Below, in pieces: positions 16,987 through 24,969 of a stretch of DNA of 64,000 bases. The translations under genes were made by a program, and so were the position numbers. The DNA is taken from the NCBI GenBank assembly GCA_000722615.1, contig JOKI01000012.1, positions 1 through 64,000 on the forward strand, read 5' to 3'. The stretch comes from Pseudorhizobium pelagicum. Its GTDB lineage: Bacteria; Pseudomonadota; Alphaproteobacteria; Rhizobiales; Rhizobiaceae. The first letter of the stretch is position 1; every line of letters starts with the position of its first letter. The notes beneath the pieces are model-generated. The model did no database searches and was not told the DNA's origin. It saw only the letters and a list, made by a program, of their open reading frames with translations.

Positions 16987-17237
16987 CGCAGGCCCAGCCT
17001 CTGCAGCACGATCTCATGCATGATGCGAAACAGATGGGCATCGAGAGCGGTTTTGACGGCTCCGGCCTCCAGGTCGCTCTTGGCCTTTGCAAGGGTTTCC
17101 CGGGCAAGCTCGGCTGCCGCCTCGCGGGAGTGCATGAAACGGTCTGCCATGTGATGGACGGAGGGCGCCATTGTTTCGATCAGACGCTCCCTGTCCCGGG
17201 TCTCCGTATCAGCCGGTTTCCTGGAGGTGACGTTCAT
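16983..17237 (-). CDS. Small protein resembling sigma-70 region 2 alone
   Basis: 84 residues from ATG 17237 with GGAG six to seven bases upstream; a second ATG at 17249 has no ribosome site. The sequence LIETMAPSVHHMADRF, then AAAELARETLAKAKSDLEAG and LDAHLFRIMHEIVLQRL follows the layout of ECF sigma region 2 (acidic ...DLVQETFLKAW... and ...LRAWLFTILRN... segments), but region 4 is absent and key aromatic and basic residues of region 2.3/2.4 are changed. It may be a remnant or a small regulator that competes for core polymerase. The likeness is by eye and needs a profile search. Confidence 0.55.
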   Translation of the reverse strand: MNVTSRKPADTETRDRERLIETMAPSVHHMADRFMHSREAAAELARETLAKAKSDLEAGAVKTALDAHLFRIMHEIVLQRLGLR

Positions 17238-17469
17238 TTCGGACTCCATCAATGGAAGAAGAACGTGACACGCATTCAGGTCGTTCCGGTACGCTAGCGC
17301 ACCATATCCGGGCGCTCTTGGACGCCGCCTGCGGTGGCATCCGGAAGCCGGAGCGACTAAGAATTTGCGCCCGGAGCTTTGAGACACTAACTATAGGGAT
17401 CGTTCGCTACTGAAAGGGCATGAACGGCTGGGAGATGTCGTGCTCTTGCCCCAAGAGAGGGAAGCGCAC

Positions 17470-18186
17470 ATGTCTGCTCTCCCGCAATCGTCAGTGCGCA
17501 ACAAGCTGCTGAGCCTTCTGCCCGAGAAGGACTACCGACTGGTCGCTAGGGATCTGACCTATGTCACCATGCCGCGGGGAACCCTCGTTGCAGCGTCCGG
17601 CAAGCCGATCGAGAACGTTTTCTTCCTGGAATCCGGCATCGGATCGATCCTTATCACGACACCGGAAGGTCATCGTGCCGAGGGCGGCCTGTTCGGGTTC
17701 GAGGGATACGTACCGACCGCGGCCATTGCGGATGTCGAATTGAGCGTCCACGAGATCTGCATTCAGCTCCACGCGGAAGCCTATCGAATGGAATACCAGG
17801 CCTTCCGCGGATGGATGGAGCGGAATGTGAATTTCCGCAGGCTGATGATCCGCGCCATCGAGGCGTTCTCGGTGCAACTGGCCTATACGGCTGTTTCCAA
17901 TGCCGTTCATGCCGTCGACGAAAGATTGGCGCGCTGGCTGCTGATGTGTCACGACCGGGTGGCGGGGCATGAGATCCAGCTGACCCACGACTACATCTCG
18001 CTGATCCTGGGCGTCCGTCGTCCGAGCGTGACCACGTCGCTGCATGTGCTGGAAGGTAATGGCTACATCAAGGCCGAGCGAGGTGTCATCACGATCCGGA
18101 ACCGTCCGGGCCTGGAGGAATTCGCCCGCGATGCTTACGGCCGGCCGGAAGAGGAATACCGGCGTCTGATGAAGGATCTGTTCTGA
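17470..18186 (+). CDS. Crp/Fnr-family transcriptional regulator
   Basis: 238 residues from ATG 17470, preceded by GAGGGAAG. A cyclic-nucleotide-type beta-roll (about 10-130) is followed by a long dimer helix and a winged HTH with THDYISLILGVRRPSVTTSLHVLEG as recognition region. The ligand pocket lacks the GExxxxxxRSA signature of cAMP-binding Crp, and there is no N-terminal cysteine cluster for an Fe-S centre, so the signal is unknown. It closely resembles the protein encoded at 18346-19086 (shared DERLARWLLMCHDRV and RRPSVTT stretches); the two genes converge. Such Crp/Fnr paralogues are frequent in rhizobia. Confidence 0.9.
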   Translation: MSALPQSSVRNKLLSLLPEKDYRLVARDLTYVTMPRGTLVAASGKPIENVFFLESGIGSILITTPEGHRAEGGLFGFEGYVPTAAIADVELSVHEICIQLHAEAYRMEYQAFRGWMERNVNFRRLMIRAIEAFSVQLAYTAVSNAVHAVDERLARWLLMCHDRVAGHEIQLTHDYISLILGVRRPSVTTSLHVLEGNGYIKAERGVITIRNRPGLEEFARDAYGRPEEEYRRLMKDLF

Positions 18187-18345
18187 GGCTTTGCGCTGCA
18201 CGCGCCTTCGCTGGCGGTCTCCTGCAGCAGAGAACTTGATCAATGATCGCCCCTCAATGGCATGAGGTGCGCGACCAATCGCATCCGATGATCTTCCCAG
18301 CCGTCTCGTTCGAGAGGTCCGTGTAAACCTGATGAAGGCTCCCTC

Positions 18346-19086
18346 CTAGAAGTCCCCGATCAGACGCCGGTATTCCTCCTCCGGCTTGCCATAGGCATTG
18401 CCCGCAAACTCCTCGAGGCCGCTGCGGTCCCGGATCGTGATGCGGCCACGTTCGGACCAGATCAGCTTCTTGCCCTCCAGCACGTGCAGCGCGGTGGTCA
18501 CGCTCGGACGACGGACGCCGAGCATCAGCGAGATGAAGTCATGGGTCAGGGCAATCTCGTTGCCATCGACGCGGTCGTGGCACATCAGCAGCCAGCGTGC
18601 GAGCCGCTCGTCCACCTGATAGCCGACGTTGCATAGCGCGGTATAGGATATCTGCGTGGCGAAGGCCTGGATGAAACGGGCGAGCAGGTTTACCAGCGTC
18701 GGGCTTTTCGGAAGCAGGGCGTCAAACGCGCTGATGGTCACGCGGTGACCATGGCCCGCGACCTGCATGAAGACTTCGTGGACGCTGCTTCTTCCGCCGA
18801 CGCCTGCAGTTGTCGGGGAAAACCCCTCCCGCCCGAACATCCCCGCCTCGGCCTTCTGGCCGTCGGGCGAGACCGTGACAACCGAGCCGATGCCGCAGCA
18901 GAGAAAGTATACGTAATCGATCACGCCATCCGCCGCCACGATCAGGAAGCCTCGCGGAAGGTCGACCGGCTCCAGGACCTCGGACAGCTTCAGGAACTCG
19001 AGTTCGGGCAATGAGGCCAGAAGCCGATTGCGTATTTCTGATTGCATCGAAACAGACACGCTTTTCCCTGATGAGGGAGAGAGCAT
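18346..19086 (-). CDS. Crp/Fnr-family transcriptional regulator, paralogue of the convergent gene
   Basis: 246 residues from ATG 19086, which has GGGAG four to five bases upstream; ATG 19104 or 19047 are alternatives. The architecture is the same as the neighbouring Crp/Fnr gene: sensor beta-roll with LPRGFLIVAADGVIDYVYFL, a dimer helix, and HTH THDFISLMLGVRRPSVTTALHVLEG. It has two adjacent cysteines (FLCCGIGSV) in the beta-roll that the paralogue lacks, which could be redox-reactive. It shares the C-terminal GLEEFA..AYG.PEEEYRRL tail with its neighbour, pointing to a local duplication followed by inversion. Confidence 0.88.
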   Translation of the reverse strand: MLSPSSGKSVSVSMQSEIRNRLLASLPELEFLKLSEVLEPVDLPRGFLIVAADGVIDYVYFLCCGIGSVVTVSPDGQKAEAGMFGREGFSPTTAGVGGRSSVHEVFMQVAGHGHRVTISAFDALLPKSPTLVNLLARFIQAFATQISYTALCNVGYQVDERLARWLLMCHDRVDGNEIALTHDFISLMLGVRRPSVTTALHVLEGKKLIWSERGRITIRDRSGLEEFAGNAYGKPEEEYRRLIGDF

Positions 19087-19417
19087 TTCACTCCCAACCG
19101 CCATGATTGAGCCAAATCGGACGGGTGGCGAATCTATAGCATCCTGTTGTTCCCGTTGATTTTGTGTACGCTGGCAGACGATCCGCTTGCCGTCCGGCAG
19201 GCGTGGCGACCATGCGTCCCTGAGTTGCGAAGACCGGCCATGCCGAGGCCAAAAGGGACGAGGCTTCCCTGCTGGTCTAAGATCCGGCGCCGATCGTTCT
19301 CTCCGTGCAGTCGCTTCTTCAGCTGGTGGGCTGCGATCACATGCTCCGCGAGCCGTTTCGGATGAACAAAACCGCAGGCCGGGGGTTGAAGGCCCATTGT
19401 CGGGAAAGGACCTTGCC
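19087..19417. other. Gene-free stretch between divergent regulator and MscS genes
   Basis: About 330 bases. The frame of the downstream channel gene is open back to 19187, but those codons give a Gly/Arg/Ser-rich sequence unlike a protein and there is no ribosome site. I see no repeat or hairpin of note; promoters for both flanking genes must lie here. Confidence 0.5.
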
Positions 19418-20728
19418 GTGGAATTCACGACGCTAGTCCGCGATCTGGAAGTCTGGTTCAGAACCTTCGTTCTGAACGAATGGACACTCTATCAGGCCGC
19501 CATCATTGGGGTCGGCGTCATCGTGTCCGTGCTGCTGGGCTTCCGCACGGAACCGCTCGTCGAGGCCCGGGCGCGCCGGATCAAGGGCAACCCCGATCTG
19601 CTGCGCGTCATCATTGCCTTCATGCGCCGGCTGAAGTGGCTTTATCTGGTCGCGTGGCTGTGGCTCTCCACGGTGATCATCGCCCGCTATACCTGGCCGT
19701 CACAGCGCTGGATCCTGGCGACGGCGCTGACGCTGGTCGCGGCCTGGTTCGTGATCTCGGTGCTGACCAAGATCATCCGCAACCCGACGCTGTCGCGTCT
19801 CGTTGCCTTCGCCAGTTGGGGCTATGTTGCCATTCACGTCCTGGGTCTCGACGAGCCGCTGTTTTCGGCACTGGATCAGGCCGCGCTGACGGTGGGTTCG
19901 CTGCGGCTCTCGCTTCTTGTCATCCTGAAGGCAATCTTCTTCACCGTTGCGCTCATCTGGCTTGCCGCGTTGACCGGCAATGTGCTGGCGCACTGGATCC
20001 AGCGGTCTGCAGATCTTTCCCCGTCGTTCAAGGTGCTGATCAGCAAGCTCATCAAGATCGGGCTCATGACGGTGGCCGGCGCCATTGCCCTGTCGGCGAC
20101 CGGCATAGACCTGACGGCGCTGACGGTGTTTTCCGGTGCCGTCGGCGTCGGCATCGGCTTCGGGCTTCAGAAGGTGGTATCGAACTTCATTTCCGGCATC
20201 ATCATCCTCCTCGACAAGTCCATCAAGCCCGGCGACACCATCACGCTTGGCGATACCTTCGGATCGATAAGGGACCTGCGCTCGCGCTTCGTGTCGGTCA
20301 TCACCCGGGAGGGTAAGGAATATCTCATCCCCAACGAGGACTTCATCTCGCAGCAGGTGGTCAACTGGTCGTTCTCGAGCGATTTCGTCCGCATCGACGT
20401 CGACTTCGGCACCTCCTACGGGGACGATCCGCATGAGGTGATCCGCATTGCGCTGGAAACGGCCGCCGCCGTGCCGCGCGTCGCCAACGCCTACAAGGCG
20501 CCGGTCTGCTGGCTGACCGGCTTCGGCGAATCTTCCCTGGACTTCAAGCTGCGGTTCTGGATCTCCGATCCCGCCAACGGCCTCACCAATATCCGCGGCC
20601 AGGTGCTGCTGGCGCTCTGGGATGCCTTCAAGGAAGCCGGCATCTCGATCCCGTTCCCGCATCGCGAGATCATCATGAAGACGCCGGTCGAACTGACGCG
20701 CCGCCGGCCCGTGGACGACGCGGACTAG
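19418..20728 (+). CDS. MscS-family small-conductance mechanosensitive channel
   Basis: 436 residues from GTG 19418, chosen because AAAGGA lies eight bases upstream. Five or more membrane segments come first. The pore-lining helix is the glycine/alanine-rich stretch LTVFSGAVGVGIGFGLQKVVSNFISG, followed by the conserved beta domain LLDKSIKPGDTITLGDTFGSI and the alpha/beta C-terminal vestibule (RVDVDFGTSYGDDPHEVI). It opens on membrane tension to release solutes after osmotic downshift. The extra N-terminal segments make it longer than E. coli MscS (286 residues), like YnaI/YbdG-type members. Confidence 0.9.
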   Translation: MEFTTLVRDLEVWFRTFVLNEWTLYQAAIIGVGVIVSVLLGFRTEPLVEARARRIKGNPDLLRVIIAFMRRLKWLYLVAWLWLSTVIIARYTWPSQRWILATALTLVAAWFVISVLTKIIRNPTLSRLVAFASWGYVAIHVLGLDEPLFSALDQAALTVGSLRLSLLVILKAIFFTVALIWLAALTGNVLAHWIQRSADLSPSFKVLISKLIKIGLMTVAGAIALSATGIDLTALTVFSGAVGVGIGFGLQKVVSNFISGIIILLDKSIKPGDTITLGDTFGSIRDLRSRFVSVITREGKEYLIPNEDFISQQVVNWSFSSDFVRIDVDFGTSYGDDPHEVIRIALETAAAVPRVANAYKAPVCWLTGFGESSLDFKLRFWISDPANGLTNIRGQVLLALWDAFKEAGISIPFPHREIIMKTPVELTRRRPVDDAD

Positions 20729-20741
20729 GCCGGGTGCGATC

Positions 20742-21461
20742 TCAACGGATCAGCCAGGCGGCGGCGATCGGCACCACGGCGGCGGTTGCGACCGCATTGA
20801 GCGCCATGGCGATGCCGGCAAACAGCCCCGCCGTCTCGTCCACCTCATAGGCGCGGGCCGTTCCGATACCATGCGATGTGAGGCCGACGGCAAAGCCGCG
20901 GGCGGCATAGTCGCGGATCTGCATCAGGTTCATGAACGGCGTGACGATCAGGGCGCCGATGATGCCGGTGAGGATGACCAGGACCGCCGTCAGCGACGGA
21001 TTGCCGCCGAGCGAGGCGGAGATCGCCATGGCGACGCCCGCGGTTGCCGACTTCGGCAGGAAGGAGATCATCACCTCGTCCGACAGCCCGAGCAGAGAGC
21101 CCAGCGCGACGACGGAGAGGACGGCCATCAGCGAGCCGACCATCAGCGCCGCCGCAATCGGCAGCAGCAGTCGCTTCACCCGCGCCCACTGCCGGAACAG
21201 AGGGACGGCGATGGCAACCGTCGCGGGACCCAGCAGGAAGTGCACGAACTGTGCACCCTCGAAGAACCGCTCATAGGGAATGTCGAAGATCGTCATCACC
21301 AGCGACAGGAACAGGATCGAGGTCAGCACCGGATTGGCGAGCGGATTGCGGTCAAGCCGCCGCGAGATTTCCGAGGCGCCGATCCAGGTGCAGAGCGTCA
21401 GCGTCAGCCAGATCAGCGGCGAGGTGGAGAGATAGACCCAGAGATCGACAGGGCTCCTCAT
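20742..21461 (-). CDS. lrgB: LrgB/CidB-family membrane protein
   Basis: 239 residues, hydrophobic, with about seven membrane segments. Family marks are PKSATAGVAMAISASLGGNPSLTAV and ARGFAVGLTSHGIGTARA. Overlaps the upstream lrgA-like gene by four bases (ATGA), so translation is coupled. LrgAB/CidAB pairs are holin-like or, as shown for some plants and bacteria, carriers of pyruvate or glycolate; the sequence cannot say which here. Converges with the mscS gene with a gap of only 13 bases. Confidence 0.92.
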   Translation of the reverse strand: MRSPVDLWVYLSTSPLIWLTLTLCTWIGASEISRRLDRNPLANPVLTSILFLSLVMTIFDIPYERFFEGAQFVHFLLGPATVAIAVPLFRQWARVKRLLLPIAAALMVGSLMAVLSVVALGSLLGLSDEVMISFLPKSATAGVAMAISASLGGNPSLTAVLVILTGIIGALIVTPFMNLMQIRDYAARGFAVGLTSHGIGTARAYEVDETAGLFAGIAMALNAVATAAVVPIAAAWLIR

Positions 21462-21829
21462 GCCTCACCCGCCTTCCGGCCCAGCAGCCGACGCACCGCG
21501 AGGAAGGTCCAGACCGTGACGGCGAGGGTGAGGACGGCGGAGATCACCAGCACGATCGCGATCGCCGCGCCCTCCGACTGCACGACGCCCCAGAGCGCCA
21601 CCACGCCGACGCCGGCCGGTACGAAGAAAAGTCCGAGATTGCCGAGCAGGGCGCCTGCCGCCGCTTCGATGGCGGGCGCCGAGTCCCGCCCGCGTCCTCT
21701 GGCAAGCTGCAGCGCGGCAAAGAGAAGAACCAGCCCCACGACCGGGCCCGGCACCGGAAGCTTGGTGAGGAAGACGAGGCTTTCGCCGAGAAGCTGGAAG
21801 AACAGCAGTGCTGCTATGCCGCGTAGCAT
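21458..21829 (-). CDS. lrgA: LrgA/CidA-family holin-like membrane protein
   Basis: 123 residues from ATG 21829 with GGAGG ten bases upstream. Four membrane segments; the first part reads LLFFQLLGESLVFLTKLPVPGPVVG, the hallmark of LrgA/CidA proteins, followed by LLGNLGLFFVPAGVGVV. It pairs with the LrgB-like protein whose start overlaps its stop. Together they form a small inner-membrane complex involved in murein hydrolase control or small organic acid transport. Confidence 0.9.
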   Translation of the reverse strand: MLRGIAALLFFQLLGESLVFLTKLPVPGPVVGLVLLFAALQLARGRGRDSAPAIEAAAGALLGNLGLFFVPAGVGVVALWGVVQSEGAAIAIVLVISAVLTLAVTVWTFLAVRRLLGRKAGEA

Positions 21830-21941
21830 GAAGACCTCCGGAGGTTGCGGGAGGCGGAGACTAGCGGATCGATGCAAGGAGGTCACGCCCGCGAAAGGCG
21901 AGCGCGGGCGTGACATCGTCGGATACGTGCGATCGCGAAGG

Positions 21942-22493
21942 TCAGGCCGGAAGGCGCCGGTCGTAGTCGTCGCGAAGGCGTGACCAGCCGTCCCAGAACG
22001 TCTCCGGCTTCCTGTTGGAAAGCCGTGCGGCGAGGATGTTGAGGTGCATGTGCCAGCCGGCGCCGATCATCACCGTGTTCGCCCGGTCCGAGATGCGCCG
22101 GTGGATGATGGTGAGCAGCACCTGGTCTCCCTTCGGCGTCAGCTGGAACGAGACCTCGCCCTGGCGCCAGGCGAAGGTGAGACGATGCGGCGGCTCGGCT
22201 TCGATGACATGGCTCTCCATGCGCTGTTCTTCCGGAAAGCCCTCCGGCCGCTTGCCCGGCGGGTCGGACAGCTCCTCGTTGCGCCAGACGAGCTCGAAGG
22301 GCGCGCCCGCCTTCATCGGCATGTCTCCCGAGGCCAGCCAGAGGCGACGGAGTTCGCTTTGCGTGAGATAGGCCCAGATGCGCTCGACAGGACCCGGCAG
22401 CAGCCGTTCGATTTTCAGCGTGGCCGGTTCAATGAGAACGCCATAGGCGTCGAGACGGGCGGTATTGGTGTCGAGGGTGGCGGTATCGTTCAT
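21942..22493 (-). CDS. AHSA1/SRPBCC-domain protein
   Basis: 183 residues from ATG 22493 with AGGAG upstream. Single SRPBCC (START-like) fold typical of AHSA1 proteins: LKIERLLPGPVERIWAYLT at the start, a GDMPMKAGAPFELVW strand region, HVIEAEPPHRLTFAWR, and the long C-terminal helix WHMHLNILAARL. Such proteins bind hydrophobic ligands; the biochemical role is usually unknown. Its start overlaps the stop of the ArsR-type gene by four bases, a pairing seen very often in bacteria, so the two act together. Confidence 0.88.
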   Translation of the reverse strand: MNDTATLDTNTARLDAYGVLIEPATLKIERLLPGPVERIWAYLTQSELRRLWLASGDMPMKAGAPFELVWRNEELSDPPGKRPEGFPEEQRMESHVIEAEPPHRLTFAWRQGEVSFQLTPKGDQVLLTIIHRRISDRANTVMIGAGWHMHLNILAARLSNRKPETFWDGWSRLRDDYDRRLPA

Positions 22494-22858
22494 CTGCTTT
22501 CTCCTGTGTTGCCATGGGCGGGTTTGCTTTGGTCCTCCTCCCGGAGGATGCGATCGAGCACGTCGAGGCGGCTGTTCCAGAAGCGCTCGTAGAAGTTCAG
22601 CCATTCCTGGGCGGCGGCGAGCGGCCCGGGATCGAGGCGGCAGATATGGGTGCGTCCGCGCACCTCGCGGCGGATCAGCCCCGCATGCTCCAGCGCCTTG
22701 ATGTGCTTGGAAGCGGCGGCAAGCGAGATCGAAAACGGCTCGGCGAGCTGGCTCACGGTTCTCTCGCCGTCGGAAAGCTCTCGCAGCATGCTGCGGCGCG
22801 TGGCGTCGCCGAGGGCGTGGAAGACAGTGTCGAGCTGGGGTGCGTGTAATTCAACCAT
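22490..22858 (-). CDS. ArsR-family repressor paired with the AHSA1 protein
   Basis: 122 residues. Winged HTH of the ArsR/SmtB type: FHALGDATRRSMLRELSDGE, then QLAEPFSISLAAASKHIKALEHAGLI as recognition helix. No CxC metal site is visible in the recognition helix, so it is not a classical arsenic sensor; members paired with AHSA1 proteins usually lack metal ligands. The start codon lies inside a perfect palindrome, and a second one is 40 bases upstream, which indicates autoregulation. Confidence 0.9.
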   Translation of the reverse strand: MVELHAPQLDTVFHALGDATRRSMLRELSDGERTVSQLAEPFSISLAAASKHIKALEHAGLIRREVRGRTHICRLDPGPLAAAQEWLNFYERFWNSRLDVLDRILREEDQSKPAHGNTGESR

Positions 22859-22906
22859 GGGGTTGAATATCGGTTAGATTGAAAAAATAGTCAACCAGAT
22901 GGTTGA
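22849..22906. promoter_or_regulatory. Two operators of the ArsR-type repressor
   Basis: ATTCAACC-ATGG-GGTTGAAT (22849-22868) is a perfect 8-4-8 palindrome that contains the repressor start codon. TCAACC-AGAT-GGTTGA (22891-22906) has the same half-site and spacer length. The centres are 40 bases apart. The A+T-rich stretch between them should hold the promoter. Confidence 0.75.
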
Positions 22907-23028
22907 ATAATTTTCGGAGGCGGGAGGCGTGTGGTCTGCGGAGGACGGAGAGGCGCGGAGATGGCCTTGACAGCGTCAGGCGGCGGCATGCAGGGGGACG
23001 ACAGCAAATTACAAGTCGAGGACCGAAC

Positions 23029-23991
23029 GTGAAATCTCTTGCATCCTTCTCCGCCTTTGTCGGCAAGACCTTTGCCCTGTGGGTCATCCTGTTTGCACTG
23101 GCCGGCTTCTTCTTTCCGGAAACCTTCCGGCAGCTGGCGCCCTGGATCGTCACCCTGCTGGCAATCATCATGTTCGGAATGGGCCTGACCATCTCCCTCG
23201 ACGACTTCCGCGAGGTGGTGAAGCGGCCGATGGAAGTCGGCATCGGCGTCGTGTCGCAGTTCCTGATCATGCCGCTGCTCGCGGTTCTCCTGACCCGGAT
23301 CATCCCGATGTCGCCCGAAGTCGCGGCCGGCGTTATCCTGGTCGGCTGCTGCCCCGGCGGCACGTCCTCCAACGTCATGACCTATCTCAGCAAGGGCGAC
23401 GTCGCCCTGTCGGTCGCCTGCACCTCGGTGACGACGCTGGCTGCGCCGATCGTCACGCCCTTCCTGGTCTGGATGTTCGCCAGCCAGTATCTGCCGGTCG
23501 ACGCGATGGCGATGTTCATCAGCATCGTCAAGGTCGTGCTGGTGCCGCTGGCGCTCGGCTTCGCGCTGCAGAAGCTGGCTCCAGGCCTGGTTCGCGGTGC
23601 GCTGCCCGTGCTGCCACTGGTCAGCGTCACCGGCATCGTCCTCATCGTTGCCGCCGTCGTTGGTGCCAGCAAGGGGGCGATCGCCCAATCGGGCCTGCTG
23701 ATCTTCGCCGTCGTCGTCCTTCACAACGGACTGGGATACTTGATCGGCTTCTTCGCCGCCAAGGCGTTCGGCCTGTCGCTTGCCAGGCGCAAGGCGATCG
23801 CCATCGAGGTCGGCATGCAGAACAGCGGCCTGGGCGCCGCTCTCGCCAATGCCTATTTTTCGCCGGTCGCCGCCGTGCCGAGTGCCATCTTCAGCGTCTG
23901 GCACAACATCTCCGGCGCCTTGCTGGCGAACTGGTTCTCCAGCCGCACCGAGGGTGAAGGCGAAGCCGGGATCGCGCCGCCACGCATCTGA
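23029..23991 (+). CDS. Bile acid:sodium symporter (BASS) family transporter
   Basis: 320 residues from GTG 23029, with GAGGA six bases upstream. About nine to ten hydrophobic segments. The BASS signatures are present: GMGLTISLDDFREVVKRP early on, ILVGCCPGGTSSNVMTYLSKGD (crossover region 1) and AIEVGMQNSGLGAALANAYF (crossover region 2), which bind sodium in the known structures. Bacterial members carry organic acids such as pantoate or pyruvate rather than bile acids; the substrate is unknown here. Divergent from the ArsR gene; a hairpin follows its stop. Confidence 0.9.
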   Translation: MKSLASFSAFVGKTFALWVILFALAGFFFPETFRQLAPWIVTLLAIIMFGMGLTISLDDFREVVKRPMEVGIGVVSQFLIMPLLAVLLTRIIPMSPEVAAGVILVGCCPGGTSSNVMTYLSKGDVALSVACTSVTTLAAPIVTPFLVWMFASQYLPVDAMAMFISIVKVVLVPLALGFALQKLAPGLVRGALPVLPLVSVTGIVLIVAAVVGASKGAIAQSGLLIFAVVVLHNGLGYLIGFFAAKAFGLSLARRKAIAIEVGMQNSGLGAALANAYFSPVAAVPSAIFSVWHNISGALLANWFSSRTEGEGEAGIAPPRI

Positions 23992-23997
23992 AAAAAG

Positions 23998-24030
23998 GGG
24001 AGCACCTTCCGGGTAACGGCAGGTGCTCCC
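23998..24030. terminator. Hairpin after the BASS transporter gene
   Basis: GGGAGCACCT (23998-24007) pairs perfectly with AGGTGCTCCC (24021-24030) across a 13-base loop. A run of six A precedes it, so on the minus strand it has a T-run and would be a good intrinsic terminator; on the plus strand it lacks one. Confidence 0.6.
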
Positions 24031-24131
24031 GCCATCGCCGTCCTCCGTGCCGCAATCCCGCTTCCGGCTTGCCACCGGGATGTCCTAAGCATACCATTGA
24101 CAGGTTGTCAGACATCAATGTATGACTTTCG

Positions 24132-24158
24132 GTATTGGTAAGGCCAGCTTACCAATAC
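24132..24158. promoter_or_regulatory. Operator palindrome of the uronate operon regulator
   Basis: GTATTGGTAAG (24132-24142), spacer GCCAG, CTTACCAATAC (24148-24158): a perfect 11-5-11 inverted repeat 31 bases before the gntR start. The core TGGTAAGGCCA fits the TnGTnnnACnA type of FadR-subfamily GntR proteins with one mismatch. Twelve bases of it (24136-24147) recur in front of the second GntR gene. Confidence 0.75.
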
Positions 24159-24188
24159 GCGTCGTGGAGGGCGCGTTCGGGAGGGGTC

Positions 24189-24935
24189 ATGTTTTCGGTC
24201 GTGGAATCACGCCGCCTGTATCATCAGGTGGCGGATCAGATGCGCAGTCTCATCGACAGAGGTGTCTTCCCGGATGGTTCACGGCTTCCGGCCGAGCGCG
24301 AGCTTGCCGAGCTGCTGGCCGTATCCCGCCCCACCGTCCGCGAAGCCTTGATTGTTCTCGAGGTCGAAGGGCGCGTCCAGATCCGGATGGGGTCCGGCGT
24401 CTACATCATCTCGCAGAAACCGGCCGCTGCCGAACCCGTTGCGATGGATGAGCTCGAGGGTCCCTTCGAACTCCTGCGGGCCCGCGCCATCGTCGAATGT
24501 GCGATTGCGGAGGAGGCGGCCCGGGTGGTCCGGCCTGACCAGATTGCCGTTCTGGACGATATTCTCTCGCGCATGGAAGTGAGCCTCGAGGATCGCCCCA
24601 TGGCGCTGGCGCTCGATCGGGACTTCCACATCGCAGTCGCCGCCATCATCGACAACGGCACGTTGAACCGCTTCGTTGGCAGCATTCACGACCTGCGCAT
24701 GACGCCCTACTTCGAAAAGCTCGCGAGCTACTTCGAAAATCCTGCCACATGGCGTGCGGCGATGGAGGAGCATCGGGCAATTCGCGATGCCATTGCAGCC
24801 GGCAGCCCGGTGGGCGCCCGCGCCGCCATGCGCGCCCATCTGGACCAATCCCAGCTTCGCCTGTCGGAAAGTTTCGAGGAGGAACCGACCGACGGCGTCA
24901 TCCCTGCCGCATGGAGACATGCCGGCGGACAGTAG
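24189..24935 (+). CDS. GntR-family (FadR/FCD) regulator of the uronate operon
   Basis: 248 residues from ATG 24189 with GAGGGG upstream. N-terminal winged HTH (LYHQVADQMRSLIDRGVF ... LPAERELAELLAVSRPTVREAL) and C-terminal FCD helical domain, where the metal-binding residues are visible in DRDFHIAVA and in the helix with EEHRAIRDAI. This group includes UxuR/ExuR-like repressors that release DNA when a sugar acid binds. It is the first gene of the same-direction cluster gntR-dctPQM-idnD-uxuA-uxuB, and a long palindrome precedes it, so autoregulation of the whole operon is likely. Confidence 0.92.
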   Translation: MFSVVESRRLYHQVADQMRSLIDRGVFPDGSRLPAERELAELLAVSRPTVREALIVLEVEGRVQIRMGSGVYIISQKPAAAEPVAMDELEGPFELLRARAIVECAIAEEAARVVRPDQIAVLDDILSRMEVSLEDRPMALALDRDFHIAVAAIIDNGTLNRFVGSIHDLRMTPYFEKLASYFENPATWRAAMEEHRAIRDAIAAGSPVGARAAMRAHLDQSQLRLSESFEEEPTDGVIPAAWRHAGGQ

Positions 24936-24969
24936 CAGACCCTACAGACTTCAACCGGGAGGAAAAACG

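Noticed and set aside
18236..18248. TTGATCAATGATC as a FixK/FNR box
   Set aside because: The spacing between half-sites is five bases, the right half is not ATCAA, and it lies between convergent gene ends where no promoter is needed.
19187..19417. N-terminal extension of the MscS protein to an ATG at 19187
   Set aside because: The extension is Gly/Arg/Ser-rich with no hydrophobic or structured segment, whereas GTG 19418 has a good ribosome site and begins the conserved protein.
24104..24126. TTGACAGGTTGTCAGACATCAA-like stretch as an anaerobox
   Set aside because: The half-sites are 12 bases apart, not four; it may simply be part of a -35 region.
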